From: Corynebacterium jeddahense
GTDB taxonomy: Bacteria; Actinomycetota; Actinomycetes; Mycobacteriales; Mycobacteriaceae
Direction of reading: 5' to 3'
Assembly (NCBI RefSeq): GCF_028609865.1
Contig: NZ_CP063194.1
Location: 806,001 to 870,000 of the forward strand
DNA: 64,000 nucleotides
Of the stretch, positions 53,531 through 61,941 are shown piece by piece. The position numbers and the translations under genes were made by a program. The notes beneath the pieces are model-generated. The model saw nothing but the letters and a program-made list of their open reading frames with translations. It was not told the origin of the DNA and searched no databases. Numbering within the stretch: the first letter of the stretch is position 1; each line of letters starts with the position of its first letter.

Positions 53531-54973
53531 CGAGAAGATGATCATTTCGGTGTCGTCCGGCACGCCGCGGTAGCGAGCGTCATCGCCCGGGAAGTTGTTG
53601 TCCAGGGCGGTGAGGTAGCGACCGTCTGCCAGCTGGATAATCGTTTCGACGCTGAGCAGCGGGAACGAAAATGGATCTCCGATGCCGTATGCGCGAGCGT
53701 CCGACACCATGCCGATCTTGCCGGGGTTCGGGATTGAGAGGAGGTCGATCATGAGCGACTTCTGCAGGATGGAACCCGGTGCCGCGTTTTTGAAGTTTGT
53801 CACTTCGAAAATCTTCTTCAGCTTTGCGTTCGTGCCCAAGAAGTCGTCGCGCTCGAGAACGAGCAGGCGGCCGTCTTCAGTCAGGAAGGCATCGCCGATG
53901 AGTGCATCATCCTGTTCTGCGGTGTAGTTCCACGTTGCGCCCGTGTACGCGCCCGTGGTGGTATCGAACTGGGAGATCACGCGGGTCTTCTTGTCCGCGG
54001 CATCGTTGAGGTAGCCCTCGAAGATCGGGTAGAGATAGCGGCCGTCGAACGCCATCGCCTCAAATCCCTTCGAGTTGCGTAAGTTGGGCTCTTCAGCGGC
54101 GCCAAGGGTCGGATTCGAGGGGCTCTTCACACCTGGGTACGGGTACGGAGCATCAAGCAGTGTTCCGTTGGAGTCGACGTGCAGGATGTAGGGACCAAAC
54201 TCCTCGCCGATCCAGAACGAGCCATCGGCGTCTTGAACAAACGACTCCAGATCAAAATCTGCGCCGGTGAGGAGACGGTCCTTCGTGTCTTCGTTCACAA
54301 TGTCCCAGCCAATGAGGTTGTTGCGGTCGTTAATGGAGATGTAGCGCAACACCTCCACGCCACCGGCATCACCGGGCTGTTTGGCGTTCTCTGCGGTTTC
54401 CCAGTCCGGCTTCACCTGGTAAATGCGCAGCATGAAATCAGAGGAATTCGCCTTCGCACCGAAACCGTTGTCGGGGAGCCCGTAGAACGTCCCGTCGCCG
54501 ATCTCGATCATGCCGGAGAAACCAGGGATGACCTGCCCGTTATACGGCGGGTTCTGCCCGTTTTTCGCGGTGGTGTCCTTGCCGGAGGTAGGGCCCTCAG
54601 CCAGATAGAGAGCGCTCAGCTTCGCCCTCGCCTCAAGCTGTGGACCCTTCAGGGCAGAAGACGTGGTCGTCGGTTCGACGGGTGTGGTCGTGCCGGTAAC
54701 TGGCGCAGTAGAGGTGGGCGATGCGGTAGTGGGAGCTGCTGTTGTGGCGGTGGATGATACGACAGTGGCTGAAGACGTAGCGGACACGGAGGTCGTGGTC
54801 TCGGCAGACGCGATGCCTGTGCGAGACGTAGAGCTGCCTGCACCGGCCGCGGCACCGATTGCGCCGCCGATGAGCCCGCCAGCGACGAAGATCCCGACGG
54901 CTGCGGCCAGAATCTGCTCGAGGTTCAAATTTCGGATAAGAGATTGGAGCGTGGGAGGAAGCTGAATGCGCAT
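53522..54973 (-). CDS. esterase-like phytase-fold protein, membrane-anchored
   Basis: 483 aa. An N-terminal helix (ILAAAVGIFVAGGLIGGAIG) is followed by a Ser/Thr/Ala stalk of about 70 residues, then a beta-propeller-like domain of the 'esterase-like activity of phytase' family: YNGQVIPGFSGMIEIGDGTF, GLPDNGFGAKANSSDFMLRI, DADGSFWIGEEFGPYILHVD and LLVLERDDF. The enzyme is presumably displayed outside the membrane; substrate unknown (phosphoester or lactone). ATG 54973 is preferred to an upstream TTG. The gene lies between two 30-bp direct repeats and overlaps the dead epimerase stop by 4 bases, suggesting late insertion. Confidence 0.8.
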   Translation of the reverse strand: MRIQLPPTLQSLIRNLNLEQILAAAVGIFVAGGLIGGAIGAAAGAGSSTSRTGIASAETTTSVSATSSATVVSSTATTAAPTTASPTSTAPVTGTTTPVEPTTTSSALKGPQLEARAKLSALYLAEGPTSGKDTTAKNGQNPPYNGQVIPGFSGMIEIGDGTFYGLPDNGFGAKANSSDFMLRIYQVKPDWETAENAKQPGDAGGVEVLRYISINDRNNLIGWDIVNEDTKDRLLTGADFDLESFVQDADGSFWIGEEFGPYILHVDSNGTLLDAPYPYPGVKSPSNPTLGAAEEPNLRNSKGFEAMAFDGRYLYPIFEGYLNDAADKKTRVISQFDTTTGAYTGATWNYTAEQDDALIGDAFLTEDGRLLVLERDDFLGTNAKLKKIFEVTNFKNAAPGSILQKSLMIDLLSIPNPGKIGMVSDARAYGIGDPFSFPLLSVETIIQLADGRYLTALDNNFPGDDARYRGVPDDTEMIIFSIR

Positions 54974-55090
54974 GGAAAACCCCAAGGTGATGGTAGGAGC
55001 AAGGTGTATGTGCGGGCGCTCAGGAATTACTTATGTCCCGCACAGCTAGGTTAAGGGGTCGAAGCTCGCTTCGCAGTGCAAGCTTCTGCA

Positions 55091-55120
55091 GCCCGTTCGG
55101 CGGTTCCTGCGCTAGCGGAT
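55091..55120. repeat. 30-bp direct repeat, right copy
   Basis: Second copy of 53501-53530, 41 bases before the tRNA gene. Together they bracket the phytase-fold gene and its upstream region. Confidence 0.8.
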
Positions 55121-55160
55121 TTCTGGGAGAGCCGGGGGCGACACTACACTTGCCCGCGGA

Positions 55161-55234
55161 GCCCCTATAGCCCAATTGGCAGAGGCAGCGGACTTAAAAT
55201 CCGCCCAGTGTCGGTTCGAGTCCGACTGGGGGCA
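55161..55234 (+). tRNA. tRNA-Leu (anticodon UAA), short variable loop
   Basis: 74-nt cloverleaf: acceptor GCCCCTA/TGGGGGC with discriminator A, D-stem GCCC/GGC, anticodon stem GCGGA/TCCGC around CTTAAAA (anticodon TAA), T-arm GTCGG-TTCGAGT-CCGAC. CCA not encoded. The variable region is only about 5 nt, whereas leucine tRNAs normally carry a long variable arm. The Leu assignment rests on the anticodon. Confidence 0.9.
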
Positions 55235-55479
55235 CAAGTCGGGGACAGAAAGTTCCGCGTGGGAGGGGTGGGTCTGGCCTTTCGTTCCAATGCCGGAAAC
55301 GTCGGTCTCTACCTGGGGTTTTTCCATTGTCACCAAGGGTTCGCCGGCTTAGGTTCTTGTGTGTCCGGAAACGCTGGGCACCGACATCCCGTGAAGGCAC
55401 AGACATGCATCATTTCCCGCGAAAGCGTTGCGTTACTTCACGCCTACAGTGGCTGCCGAGCAAGAGCTCGAATGGCACA

Positions 55480-55749
55480 TCAACCGTTGTCACCGCTCCA
55501 ATGCGGCCCACGTCGAATCCTGATCGGCCCCTTGACCGTCGCCAGGTCAACCGTCTGATCGCCCTGCGTGATAACGACGATGCCGCGATCCACCAGCTCA
55601 CCCGCGGCCGCGCGCACGGGGTCCATCAGGTCGCGCCAGTCGTCGCCGCCGTGCTCGCGCGCCACCTCGGAGGGGCAAATCGAAGAAGCTTCAGCGCGAG
55701 CAGCAAGCTTATCGACGATCGCGCGCCGGAAATCCGGCCCCTCAGCCAC
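55480..55749 (-). CDS. DUF3253-family protein
   Basis: 89 aa, small winged-helix-like fold. Diagnostic stretch: ICPSEVAREHGGDDWRDLMD, then VRAAAGELVDRGIVVITQGD and GPIRIRRG at the end, matching the DUF3253 pattern (PSEVAR-x-W-x-LM-x-VR-x-A). Function unknown; a DNA-binding role is conceivable. Its start overlaps the DoxX-like gene by 8 bases and it ends the eight-gene minus-strand run. The 245 bases from the tRNA to its stop contain no gene that I can see. Confidence 0.82.
   Translation of the reverse strand: MAEGPDFRRAIVDKLAARAEASSICPSEVAREHGGDDWRDLMDPVRAAAGELVDRGIVVITQGDQTVDLATVKGPIRIRRGPHWSGDNG
55707..55717 (+). repeat. iterated 11-mer, copy 14
   Basis: In the DUF3253 gene, antisense; that gene reads Val-Asp-Lys-Leu. 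Confidence 0.8.
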
Positions 55750-56110
55750 GCGCGGACGCTTTTCGCAGCCCGAGCGCGGCCTTGATCATCGGCACTTGGA
55801 GTGGCAGCCGCGCAATGGCGCCGAGGCGCAGCGGCCAGGACTTGTCGCGCCACTGCCAGGCCATGTAAAAGTTTGCGGGCCACACGCCGAGCAGTAGCGC
55901 GGCAGAGAACAGGCCCCCGAGCTTGCGGGTCTTGGGCACCGCAATCAGTGACGCGGCGGCGAGCTCGGCGACTCCCGATACCTCGGTATAGGTGCGTGCC
56001 TTGCCGGGCAGCTGCGGGGGAACAATGGAATCGAACGGCTCGGGTTTGAGGAAGTGGAGGGCTCCCGCACCGCCGAAAAGGGGGATGAGGAATTTCTGCA
56101 GTGGCGTCAT
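55742..56110 (-). CDS. DoxX-like small membrane protein
   Basis: 122 aa with four hydrophobic helices. The order PLFGGAGALHFLKPEPFDSI, PGKARTYTEVSGVAELAAAS, then LGGLFSAALLLGVWPANFYM is typical of the DoxX/DoxD-like family found in actinobacteria. The family has been tied to redox balance in some bacteria. It starts 2 bases after the osmoprotectant-binding protein gene, so it is expressed with it; a functional link is not established. Confidence 0.8.
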   Translation of the reverse strand: MTPLQKFLIPLFGGAGALHFLKPEPFDSIVPPQLPGKARTYTEVSGVAELAAASLIAVPKTRKLGGLFSAALLLGVWPANFYMAWQWRDKSWPLRLGAIARLPLQVPMIKAALGLRKASARG

Positions 56111-56112
56111 GG

Positions 56113-57042
56113 TTACTTCAGTCCTTCGACGTAGTCTTTGGCAATGGTTTTCGGTTCCGCTCGTTCCTCACCGACGTTGCGCATGTTCATCGCTACGAGA
56201 TCCTCCGTGGTCAGCTTTGCGTCGATGCGGTTGATCACGTCGATGGCGCCGTCCGGAAGCTCACCCGAGCGGTAGACGGGCAGGACGTTTTGCGGCGGGA
56301 TGAGGTGCTTCGGGTCATCGAGGATCACCAGGTCTGCGGGCTCGCCGTTGTCCAGCAGCGCGGGCGAGGTGGTGAAGATGTTAGCCGCGTCAGCCTTGCC
56401 CTGTGTCAGTGCGGCGACGGTGAGCGGGCCGCCGCCGTCGGAGATCGGGTTGACGGAGATCTTTGCGGCGTCGATACCGTATGCGCTGGTAAGCCCCTTC
56501 GGGCCGTATGGGCGTTCCGCGAACTCGGGCGGGGCGGCGACGGTGATCATCTTGAGCTTGTCCAAGTCGCCGATGGTGGTCAGGCCGTACTCGTCGGCGG
56601 TGGCGCGGGTGACGCGGTAAGCGTCTTTCGATTCGGCCGGACTGAACTCGCCGGCGGCCAAATCCGCGGGCAGCACGCTGGCGAGCGTGTCGCGGACCTG
56701 CTTTTCGTCCGCGCCTTCCGGCAGCTCACCGAAGAACTGGGTGAGGTTGCCGGAGTACTCCGGCACGATGGTGATCGAGCCGTCCTGGAGTGCGGAAAGG
56801 TACACCTCGCGCGACCCGATGCCGGACTTCACCTTGACCTCGAAGCCTTCCTCACGCAGCGCCTCAGCCCAGATCTGGCCAATGATTTCAGACTCGGGGA
56901 AGTTCGCGGTGCCGATCACCACCGTTTGCGCGGCAGCCTCAGAATCTGTGCTGGCGGAGTCGAGCGGGTCATCGTTGGAGCACGAGACGAGGGTGAGTGT
57001 GGCAAATGCGACCAACCCGGCCGCGAGGGGTTTAGTATGCAT
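56113..57042 (-). CDS. osmoprotectant ABC transporter substrate-binding lipoprotein (OpuCC/ProX-like)
   Basis: 309 aa. Lipoprotein signal LAAGLVAFATLTLVSCSND with lipobox LVSC. The OpuAC-type ligand domain follows: VVIGTANFPESEIIGQIWAE, GIGSREVYLSALQDGSITIV, PEYSGNLTQFFGELP, and near the end VYRSGELPDGAIDVINRIDA. It should capture glycine betaine, choline or carnitine outside the membrane and deliver it to the two permeases encoded just upstream. ATG 57042 is the codon before the signal peptide. Confidence 0.9.
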   Translation of the reverse strand: MHTKPLAAGLVAFATLTLVSCSNDDPLDSASTDSEAAAQTVVIGTANFPESEIIGQIWAEALREEGFEVKVKSGIGSREVYLSALQDGSITIVPEYSGNLTQFFGELPEGADEKQVRDTLASVLPADLAAGEFSPAESKDAYRVTRATADEYGLTTIGDLDKLKMITVAAPPEFAERPYGPKGLTSAYGIDAAKISVNPISDGGGPLTVAALTQGKADAANIFTTSPALLDNGEPADLVILDDPKHLIPPQNVLPVYRSGELPDGAIDVINRIDAKLTTEDLVAMNMRNVGEERAEPKTIAKDYVEGLK

Positions 57043-57053
57043 GCGCGCCCATG

Positions 57054-57731
57054 TTAGTCCGTGGAATGGACTTTCGGCCGGGCCCAGCGCTGCAGGGCGG
57101 CGAGGCACAGGTCCACGACCAGCGCCAGGGCGGTCACGGCGAGGGCTCCGGCGACCATGCGGGAATAGTCTTGGACCGCGAGGCCGTCGATAAGCAGCCG
57201 CCCGAGGCCGCCGAGCCCGATGTACGCGACCACGGTGGCCGTGGCCAGCACTTGGACCACGCAGGAGCGCAAGCCTCCGACCATGACCGGGGCGCCGAGC
57301 GGGAGTTCCACGCGGGTGAGGATCTGCCGCTCGGAGTAGCCGGCGGCGCGTGCGGAATGGATGACCTCGGGGTCGACGGACTCGAAGCCCGCCACAATGC
57401 CGGTCACCAGGGGAGCCGCAGCAAGCAAGACAAGCGCGATGGTGGCCGGAACGAGGGGCACGCGCACGCCCATGGGCAGTGCCACGGCGAGGAACGTGAT
57501 CATGCCGAGCGCCGGAAGCGCGCGGAGGGCGCCCGCCACGCTCAAGACGGCGGAGGCCCCGCGGCGGGTGTGGCCCACCCACACGCCGACGGGGACGGCA
57601 ATGAGCGCGGTCACCGCGACCGCGAGCGCGGTGTAGCCGAGGTGCTCCGCTGCGCGCGCGGCGAGACCGGAGGAGCCGCGCCAGTGAGTGGGGTCGAACA
57701 GGTAGTGAAACGCCTCAAGGAGGTACTGCAT
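57054..57731 (-). CDS. osmoprotectant ABC transporter permease (OpuCD-like)
   Basis: 225 aa, about five to six helices of the binding-protein-dependent permease type. The EAA-like loop is HSARAAGYSERQILTRVELP and GALRALPALGMITFLAV is the family's helix 3 region. It is the second permease of the cassette, starting 1 base after the other permease. A copy of the iterated 11-mer falls on LLIDG at 57185-57195. Confidence 0.9.
   Translation of the reverse strand: MQYLLEAFHYLFDPTHWRGSSGLAARAAEHLGYTALAVAVTALIAVPVGVWVGHTRRGASAVLSVAGALRALPALGMITFLAVALPMGVRVPLVPATIALVLLAAAPLVTGIVAGFESVDPEVIHSARAAGYSERQILTRVELPLGAPVMVGGLRSCVVQVLATATVVAYIGLGGLGRLLIDGLAVQDYSRMVAGALAVTALALVVDLCLAALQRWARPKVHSTD
57185..57195 (-). 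repeat. iterated 11-mer, copy 15
   Basis: In the second osmoprotectant permease (RLLIDG). Confidence 0.8.
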
Positions 57732-58379
57732 TCATCGGCCCCCTGACCGTGTCCACGGCGTAGCGGCATGGCCGAGCGCCACGATGAGAAGATCCACCAC
57801 CACGGCGAGCAGCACGGTGCCGACAAGGCCCGCGAGGATCTCGGTGGTAAAGGAGCGCTGGAACCCTTCCGTGAACAGGGTGCCCAACGACTGCACGCCG
57901 ATCAGCGCACCGACGGAGACCAGGCTGATCGTGGACGCCGCCACCACGCGCAGCCCGGAGATGAGCCCGGGCGTGGCGAGTGGCAGCTCGACCGCGAGCA
58001 CGCGCCGGGCCGGGGCGTAACCTGCAGCCGTGGCGGATTGGCGCACGTCCGCAGGCACGGCGTCGAAGGCGTCCGCGGCGGAGCGCACCATGAGCGCGAT
58101 GCCGTAGAGCGTCATGGCCGCAACGACGTTGAGCGGGGAGAGGATCGACGTGCCCAGCACCAGCGGCATGAGGATGAACATGGCGAGCGACGGGACGACG
58201 TAAATCAAGCTGGTGAGCACCACCAGCACCTCGCGGGCGGGGCCGGATTTGTGCGCGAGCCACCCAAGCGGCACCGCGACGAGAAACGCCAGCAGGATCG
58301 CCGGGGCGGAAATCGCCAGATGGTCCAGGGCCAGCGACCCGATGCGCCCGCTGTTGGCGCTCAACCAACCCCAGTTCAT
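57732..58379 (-). CDS. osmoprotectant ABC transporter permease (OpuCB-like)
   Basis: 215 aa with about six helices. ISAPAILLAFLVAVPLGWLA, LIYVVPSLAMFILMPLVLG, and the cytoplasmic coupling loop DVRQSATAAGYAPARRVLAV followed by ELPLATPGLISGLRVV are typical of the OpuCB/YehW permeases, here ending with ALIGVQSLGTLFTEGFQR. It pairs with the neighbouring permease and the ATPase, whose stop it overlaps by 4 bases. Confidence 0.9.
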   Translation of the reverse strand: MNWGWLSANSGRIGSLALDHLAISAPAILLAFLVAVPLGWLAHKSGPAREVLVVLTSLIYVVPSLAMFILMPLVLGTSILSPLNVVAAMTLYGIALMVRSAADAFDAVPADVRQSATAAGYAPARRVLAVELPLATPGLISGLRVVAASTISLVSVGALIGVQSLGTLFTEGFQRSFTTEILAGLVGTVLLAVVVDLLIVALGHAATPWTRSGGR

Positions 58380-59182
58380 TTCAGGACACCTTTGACGGTG
58401 CCGGAGGCGTCGATAAGCAGACGGCTCCCGTCGCGCTCGACGACGGAGAGCTCACGCGAGGCCGCGCCTGTGAAGTCGCGCACCGTCTCGTTGGCTGGGT
58501 GGGAGACGATTTGCGCAGGTGTCGCGGCCTGCTCGATGCGTGCCTGTGGCCCGAGGACGACGACCTGGTCGCCGATAATGAAGGCCTCGTCAATGTCGTG
58601 GGTGACCATGAGCACCGTGGTGCCCAAGCGCCCGCGCAGCGACAGCACTTCCTCCTGCAGTTTGCGGCGCACCACGGGGTCGACGGCGCCGAAGGGCTCG
58701 TCCATCATCAAAATGTCGGGGCGGTTGACCAGGCCGCGCGCCACGCCGACGCGCTGCGCCTGGCCGCCGGACAGCTCGGCGGGGTAGCGCTTCGCCAGCG
58801 AGGGGTCGAGGTTGACCAGCTCCAACATCTCCATCGCGCGCTCGCGCGCCTCCCGCTTGCTCGCCCCAGCCAGCCGCGCGATGTCCGCCACATTATCGAC
58901 GGCCGACCGGTGCGGCATCAGGCCAGAATGCTGCATCACGTAGCCGATGGAACGGCGCAGCTGCACCGGGTCCTCATCGGCGACGTTGCGGCCCCGCACC
59001 ATTACCTCGCCGGAAGTTGGTTCCACCATCCGGTTCACCATGCGCAAAAGCGTCGTCTTCCCGCAACCGGAGGGGCCGACGAAGACGGTAGCGCTGCCTT
59101 CATCCACCCGGTATGAAAAGTCGACGACGGCCGCGGCGTCGGTGCCCGGGTACTGCTTTTGTACGTGGCAAAACTCGATCAC
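58376..59182 (-). CDS. osmoprotectant ABC transporter ATP-binding protein (OpuCA-like)
   Basis: 268 aa. Walker A GPSGCGKTTLLRMVNRM, Q-loop GYVMQHSGLMPHRSAVDN, signature LSGGQAQRVGVARGLVNRPD, Walker B ILMMDEPFGAVDP, H-loop VTHDIDEAFIIGDQ. The MVNRMVEPTSGEVMVRGRNV region is typical of quaternary-amine importers. The regulatory CBS tail of classical OpuCA is absent, only about 40 extra residues follow. It overlaps the SGNH hydrolase gene by 4 bases. Confidence 0.92.
   Translation of the reverse strand: MIEFCHVQKQYPGTDAAAVVDFSYRVDEGSATVFVGPSGCGKTTLLRMVNRMVEPTSGEVMVRGRNVADEDPVQLRRSIGYVMQHSGLMPHRSAVDNVADIARLAGASKREARERAMEMLELVNLDPSLAKRYPAELSGGQAQRVGVARGLVNRPDILMMDEPFGAVDPVVRRKLQEEVLSLRGRLGTTVLMVTHDIDEAFIIGDQVVVLGPQARIEQAATPAQIVSHPANETVRDFTGAASRELSVVERDGSRLLIDASGTVKGVLK
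58408..58418 (-). repeat. iterated 11-mer, copy 16
   Basis: Near the end of the osmoprotectant ATPase gene (RLLIDAS). Confidence 0.8.
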
Positions 59183-60060
59183 AGCGCACCCGCTACCTGC
59201 TGGGCGACAAAGGTGGATCCCGCACGCGACGGGTGCAGCGCCATGTTGTAACTGTCCGTGGTGGTGTCAATGAGGCCAGCCACCCAGCGTTGCGAGTCGG
59301 GCGCGCAGGTAGTGTGCCCGGCAGACATCGCCTTGATGTCGATGAATGCGGCACCGATCTGGGACGCGGCGCGGCGCTGGTTGTCCTGGTTCAGGGACTC
59401 CAACCGTTGAACAGGGGGTACCGGGATACCAAGCGGCAAGTTCGGCACCACGTTGAGCAGGCACACCCGTTGGGCGCCGGCGGCCTCCGTCACCGACAAC
59501 ATCCCGACCATGACGATCCTCGCTCCGGGCGCCGCCGCGCGGATCTTTCCCGCGGCCTCACGCAGGTTCCGCAGGTAGGCGTCCTGGATGGCGGCTGTGT
59601 CGTAGCCCGCGGTGAGGTTGACCGCCGGGCCGCGCCAGAAATCGTTGAACCCAACTGAGATCACTACCGACCGGGTGGCGTGGGTGAGGGACCCAGCGCG
59701 CACGGCGTCGTCGATACGCGGGAGTAATTCGGCCGAGGTGTGGCCGGTGCAGGACCAGTCGGCGACCTGCCTGCCCGTCGCGGCCTGCAGCTGCCGCGGC
59801 CAGTTGTCGGGCCCCTGCAGGCACCCGCGCTGGTGCGGGTACGACTCGAAGATCCGCTCCGGTGCGCCCAATATGCTCGACAGGCTCGAAGCGCCCGTAG
59901 ATTGCAGCGCGGTTGCCCGGTACTGGTCCGGGTTCGCGGCAAACGAGTCGCCGAAGACCACCACGTTCGCCGCGGCGGGCTGCGCGGCGGCGGGCGCGGG
60001 AGAGAGGACTAGCGCGGCGGCGGTGAGGACAGCGACGGCTTTGCGCAAGAGGGAAGTCAC
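59179..60060 (-). CDS. secreted SGNH/GDSL hydrolase
   Basis: 293 aa. Signal peptide KAVAVLTAAALVLSPAPAAA. Block I VVFGDSFAANPDQY holds the nucleophile Ser; block III SVGFNDFWRGP has Asn; block V DSYNMALHPSRAG has the catalytic His with an upstream Asp. Several cysteines (GCLQGP, WSCTGH, CLLN, TTCAPD) suggest disulfides, as in actinobacterial SGNH lipases/esterases. Substrate unknown. It sits between photolyase (6 bases) and the osmoprotectant ATPase (overlap), so it is probably in the same transcript. Confidence 0.9.
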   Translation of the reverse strand: MTSLLRKAVAVLTAAALVLSPAPAAAQPAAANVVVFGDSFAANPDQYRATALQSTGASSLSSILGAPERIFESYPHQRGCLQGPDNWPRQLQAATGRQVADWSCTGHTSAELLPRIDDAVRAGSLTHATRSVVISVGFNDFWRGPAVNLTAGYDTAAIQDAYLRNLREAAGKIRAAAPGARIVMVGMLSVTEAAGAQRVCLLNVVPNLPLGIPVPPVQRLESLNQDNQRRAASQIGAAFIDIKAMSAGHTTCAPDSQRWVAGLIDTTTDSYNMALHPSRAGSTFVAQQVAGAL

Positions 60061-60066
60061 AAGGGC

Positions 60067-61440
60067 TCACCCTACCTGCGGTCCCGACACGCCCTTGATG
60101 TCCTCGTAAGCGGCAAGGGCGACCTTGCGGGATTCCTTGACGTCCACCATGGGTTCCGGGTAGCCGGGGAGCAGCGCTGCCGGCCGCCACTTGGTCACGT
60201 ACTTACCCAAGGGGTCGAACTTTTCTTGCTGCGTGATGGGGTTGAAAATGCGGAAGTAGGGTGCGGCGTCGTCGCCGGAGCCCGCGACCCACTGCCAGTT
60301 GAACGGGTTGGACGCGACGTCGGCGTCCACGAGCGTGTCCCAGAACCATTCCTCGCCGTGGCGCCAGTGGATGCCCAGGTTCTTCGTCAGCCAGGATCCC
60401 ACCACCATGCGCACCCGGTTGTGCATCGTCCCGGTGAGCCACAGCTCCCGCATGCCCGCGTCGACCAGGGGGATGCCGGTCTCCCCACGCTGCCAAGCGG
60501 CGAGTTGCCCGAGGTGCTCTGCGGTGCCGTCCATCTCGGGCCTCGCGAAGGCGTACGGGTGCGCCATCGGGTCGGCGTGCTCGCTCCACGCCCAGTCGAA
60601 CGCGTCGAACTGGCTGCGCACGTTGTGCAGGTGTAAATCCGGCAGGTGGTAGAAGCGGTGCCAGGCGAAGTCGCGCCAAACCAGCTGGCGCAGAAACGCG
60701 TACGCATCCGCTGCTGCGGCTGGGTGCGCCTCAGCTAGCGCCACCGTCTCGGCCCACACGTAGCCGGGGGAGAGCTCGCCGAAACGCAGGTGCGCCGACA
60801 GCCCGGAGGTCGCGCCCGGGGTCAGGTCGTTGTTGGAGTAGTGGGCGCCGTCCGCCAACCCGTCCAAAAAGGCGTGGAAGCGGTCGAGCGCAGCCAGTTC
60901 GCCGGGGGTGTTGTGTTCTGCGAGTGTGTCTGCCCAGGCAGGGTACGTGGGGACGTCGATACGCGATTGCCCCTCGAGTGCCGGCGCGGGCAGCACCGAC
61001 GGCGGGTGGGCGGCGAGGTGTGCTTGCACGGCCTTATAAAACGGGGTGAACACGCGGTACGGCATGCCGGAGCCCGTGCGCATCTCCCACGGCTCCGTCA
61101 GCAGGAAGCCCGGGAAGGACCGCGCGCCGCACGCGTCCTTGACCGCCGCGTCGATCTCGGTGGAGTGGTAACGGCGGTTCCACACCACCTCCGCACCAAG
61201 CTCGCTGGCCATCTTCGGGATAATCTCCCGCGGGTCGCCTGCCGCGCGCGTAAGCGGGACCCTTTCGCTGAGTTCCGCGATGGAGTGGTCGCGCCACCAC
61301 GTTGCCGCACGTCCCAGCGGCCTCGATGTGGTCTCGTCCACCACCACGCCGACCACGTCGCCGCGCTCGGCGGCCCAGGTCAGTGCCGGGTTATCCGTAA
61401 GACGCAGGTCGTCGCGGAACCAGACGAGGGTGGTGGGCAT
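60067..61440 (-). CDS. phr: deoxyribodipyrimidine photolyase/cryptochrome family
   Basis: 457 aa. Uses FADH- and light to split pyrimidine dimers. N-terminal antenna domain [23 protein letters not shown]-binding domain with [40 protein letters not shown], then [40 protein letters not shown] and [20 protein letters not shown]. The conserved Trp residues of the electron-transfer chain and the CPD class I layout are present. First gene of the eight-gene run; divergent from luxS with 27 bases between. Confidence 0.93.
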   Translation of the reverse strand: MPTTLVWFRDDLRLTDNPALTWAAERGDVVGVVVDETTSRPLGRAATWWRDHSIAELSERVPLTRAAGDPREIIPKMASELGAEVVWNRRYHSTEIDAAVKDACGARSFPGFLLTEPWEMRTGSGMPYRVFTPFYKAVQAHLAAHPPSVLPAPALEGQSRIDVPTYPAWADTLAEHNTPGELAALDRFHAFLDGLADGAHYSNNDLTPGATSGLSAHLRFGELSPGYVWAETVALAEAHPAAAADAYAFLRQLVWRDFAWHRFYHLPDLHLHNVRSQFDAFDWAWSEHADPMAHPYAFARPEMDGTAEHLGQLAAWQRGETGIPLVDAGMRELWLTGTMHNRVRMVVGSWLTKNLGIHWRHGEEWFWDTLVDADVASNPFNWQWVAGSGDDAAPYFRIFNPITQQEKFDPLGKYVTKWRPAALLPGYPEPMVDVKESRKVALAAYEDIKGVSGPQVG

Positions 61441-61467
61441 GTCGAGCCTTTCAGTACAGTCGGGTCC

Positions 61468-61935
61468 ATGACTGAATCCCGCATGAACGTCGAGTCGTTC
61501 AACCTCGACCACACCAAGGTAGCCGCACCCTTCATCCGCCTCGCCGACAGGAAGGAACTGCCCGCGGGCGACGTGCTGGTGAAATACGACATCCGCTTCA
61601 AGCAGCCGAACGAGGACCACCTCGAGATGAAGACGGTGCACTCGCTGGAGCACATGTTCGCCGAGCACGCCCGCAACCACGCGGACAACGTCATCGACTT
61701 CGGCCCGATGGGCTGCCAGACCGGCTTCTACCTCATGCTCGCCGGCGACCCGTCGGAGGAGGAGGTGGCGGAGCTCGTCGAGCAGACGCTCACCGACATC
61801 ACGAACGCCAGCGAGGTCCCGGCGGCCAACGAGAAACAGTGCGGCTGGGGCGCGAACCACGACCTCGACGCCGCGAAGCAGGCCGCGCAGGAGTTCCTGG
61901 ACAAGCGCGACGAGTGGGGCACCGTGTTCAAATAA
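61468..61935 (+). CDS. luxS: S-ribosylhomocysteine lyase
   Basis: 155 aa, normal LuxS length. Cleaves S-ribosylhomocysteine to homocysteine and DPD, the AI-2 precursor, in methyl-cycle recycling. Metal motif [14 protein letters not shown], catalytic Cys in [13 protein letters not shown], and [14 protein letters not shown] near the end with the third metal ligand. ATG 61468 is the first codon with homology. The short gap to the photolyase start means the two promoters overlap. No pfs gene in the window. Confidence 0.96.
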   Translation: MTESRMNVESFNLDHTKVAAPFIRLADRKELPAGDVLVKYDIRFKQPNEDHLEMKTVHSLEHMFAEHARNHADNVIDFGPMGCQTGFYLMLAGDPSEEEVAELVEQTLTDITNASEVPAANEKQCGWGANHDLDAAKQAAQEFLDKRDEWGTVFK

Positions 61936-61941
61936 TCGCCG

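Noticed and set aside
60790..61467. Longer luxS frame beginning at 60790
   Set aside because: The upstream part is antisense to the photolyase; LuxS proteins are about 155 aa, as from 61468.
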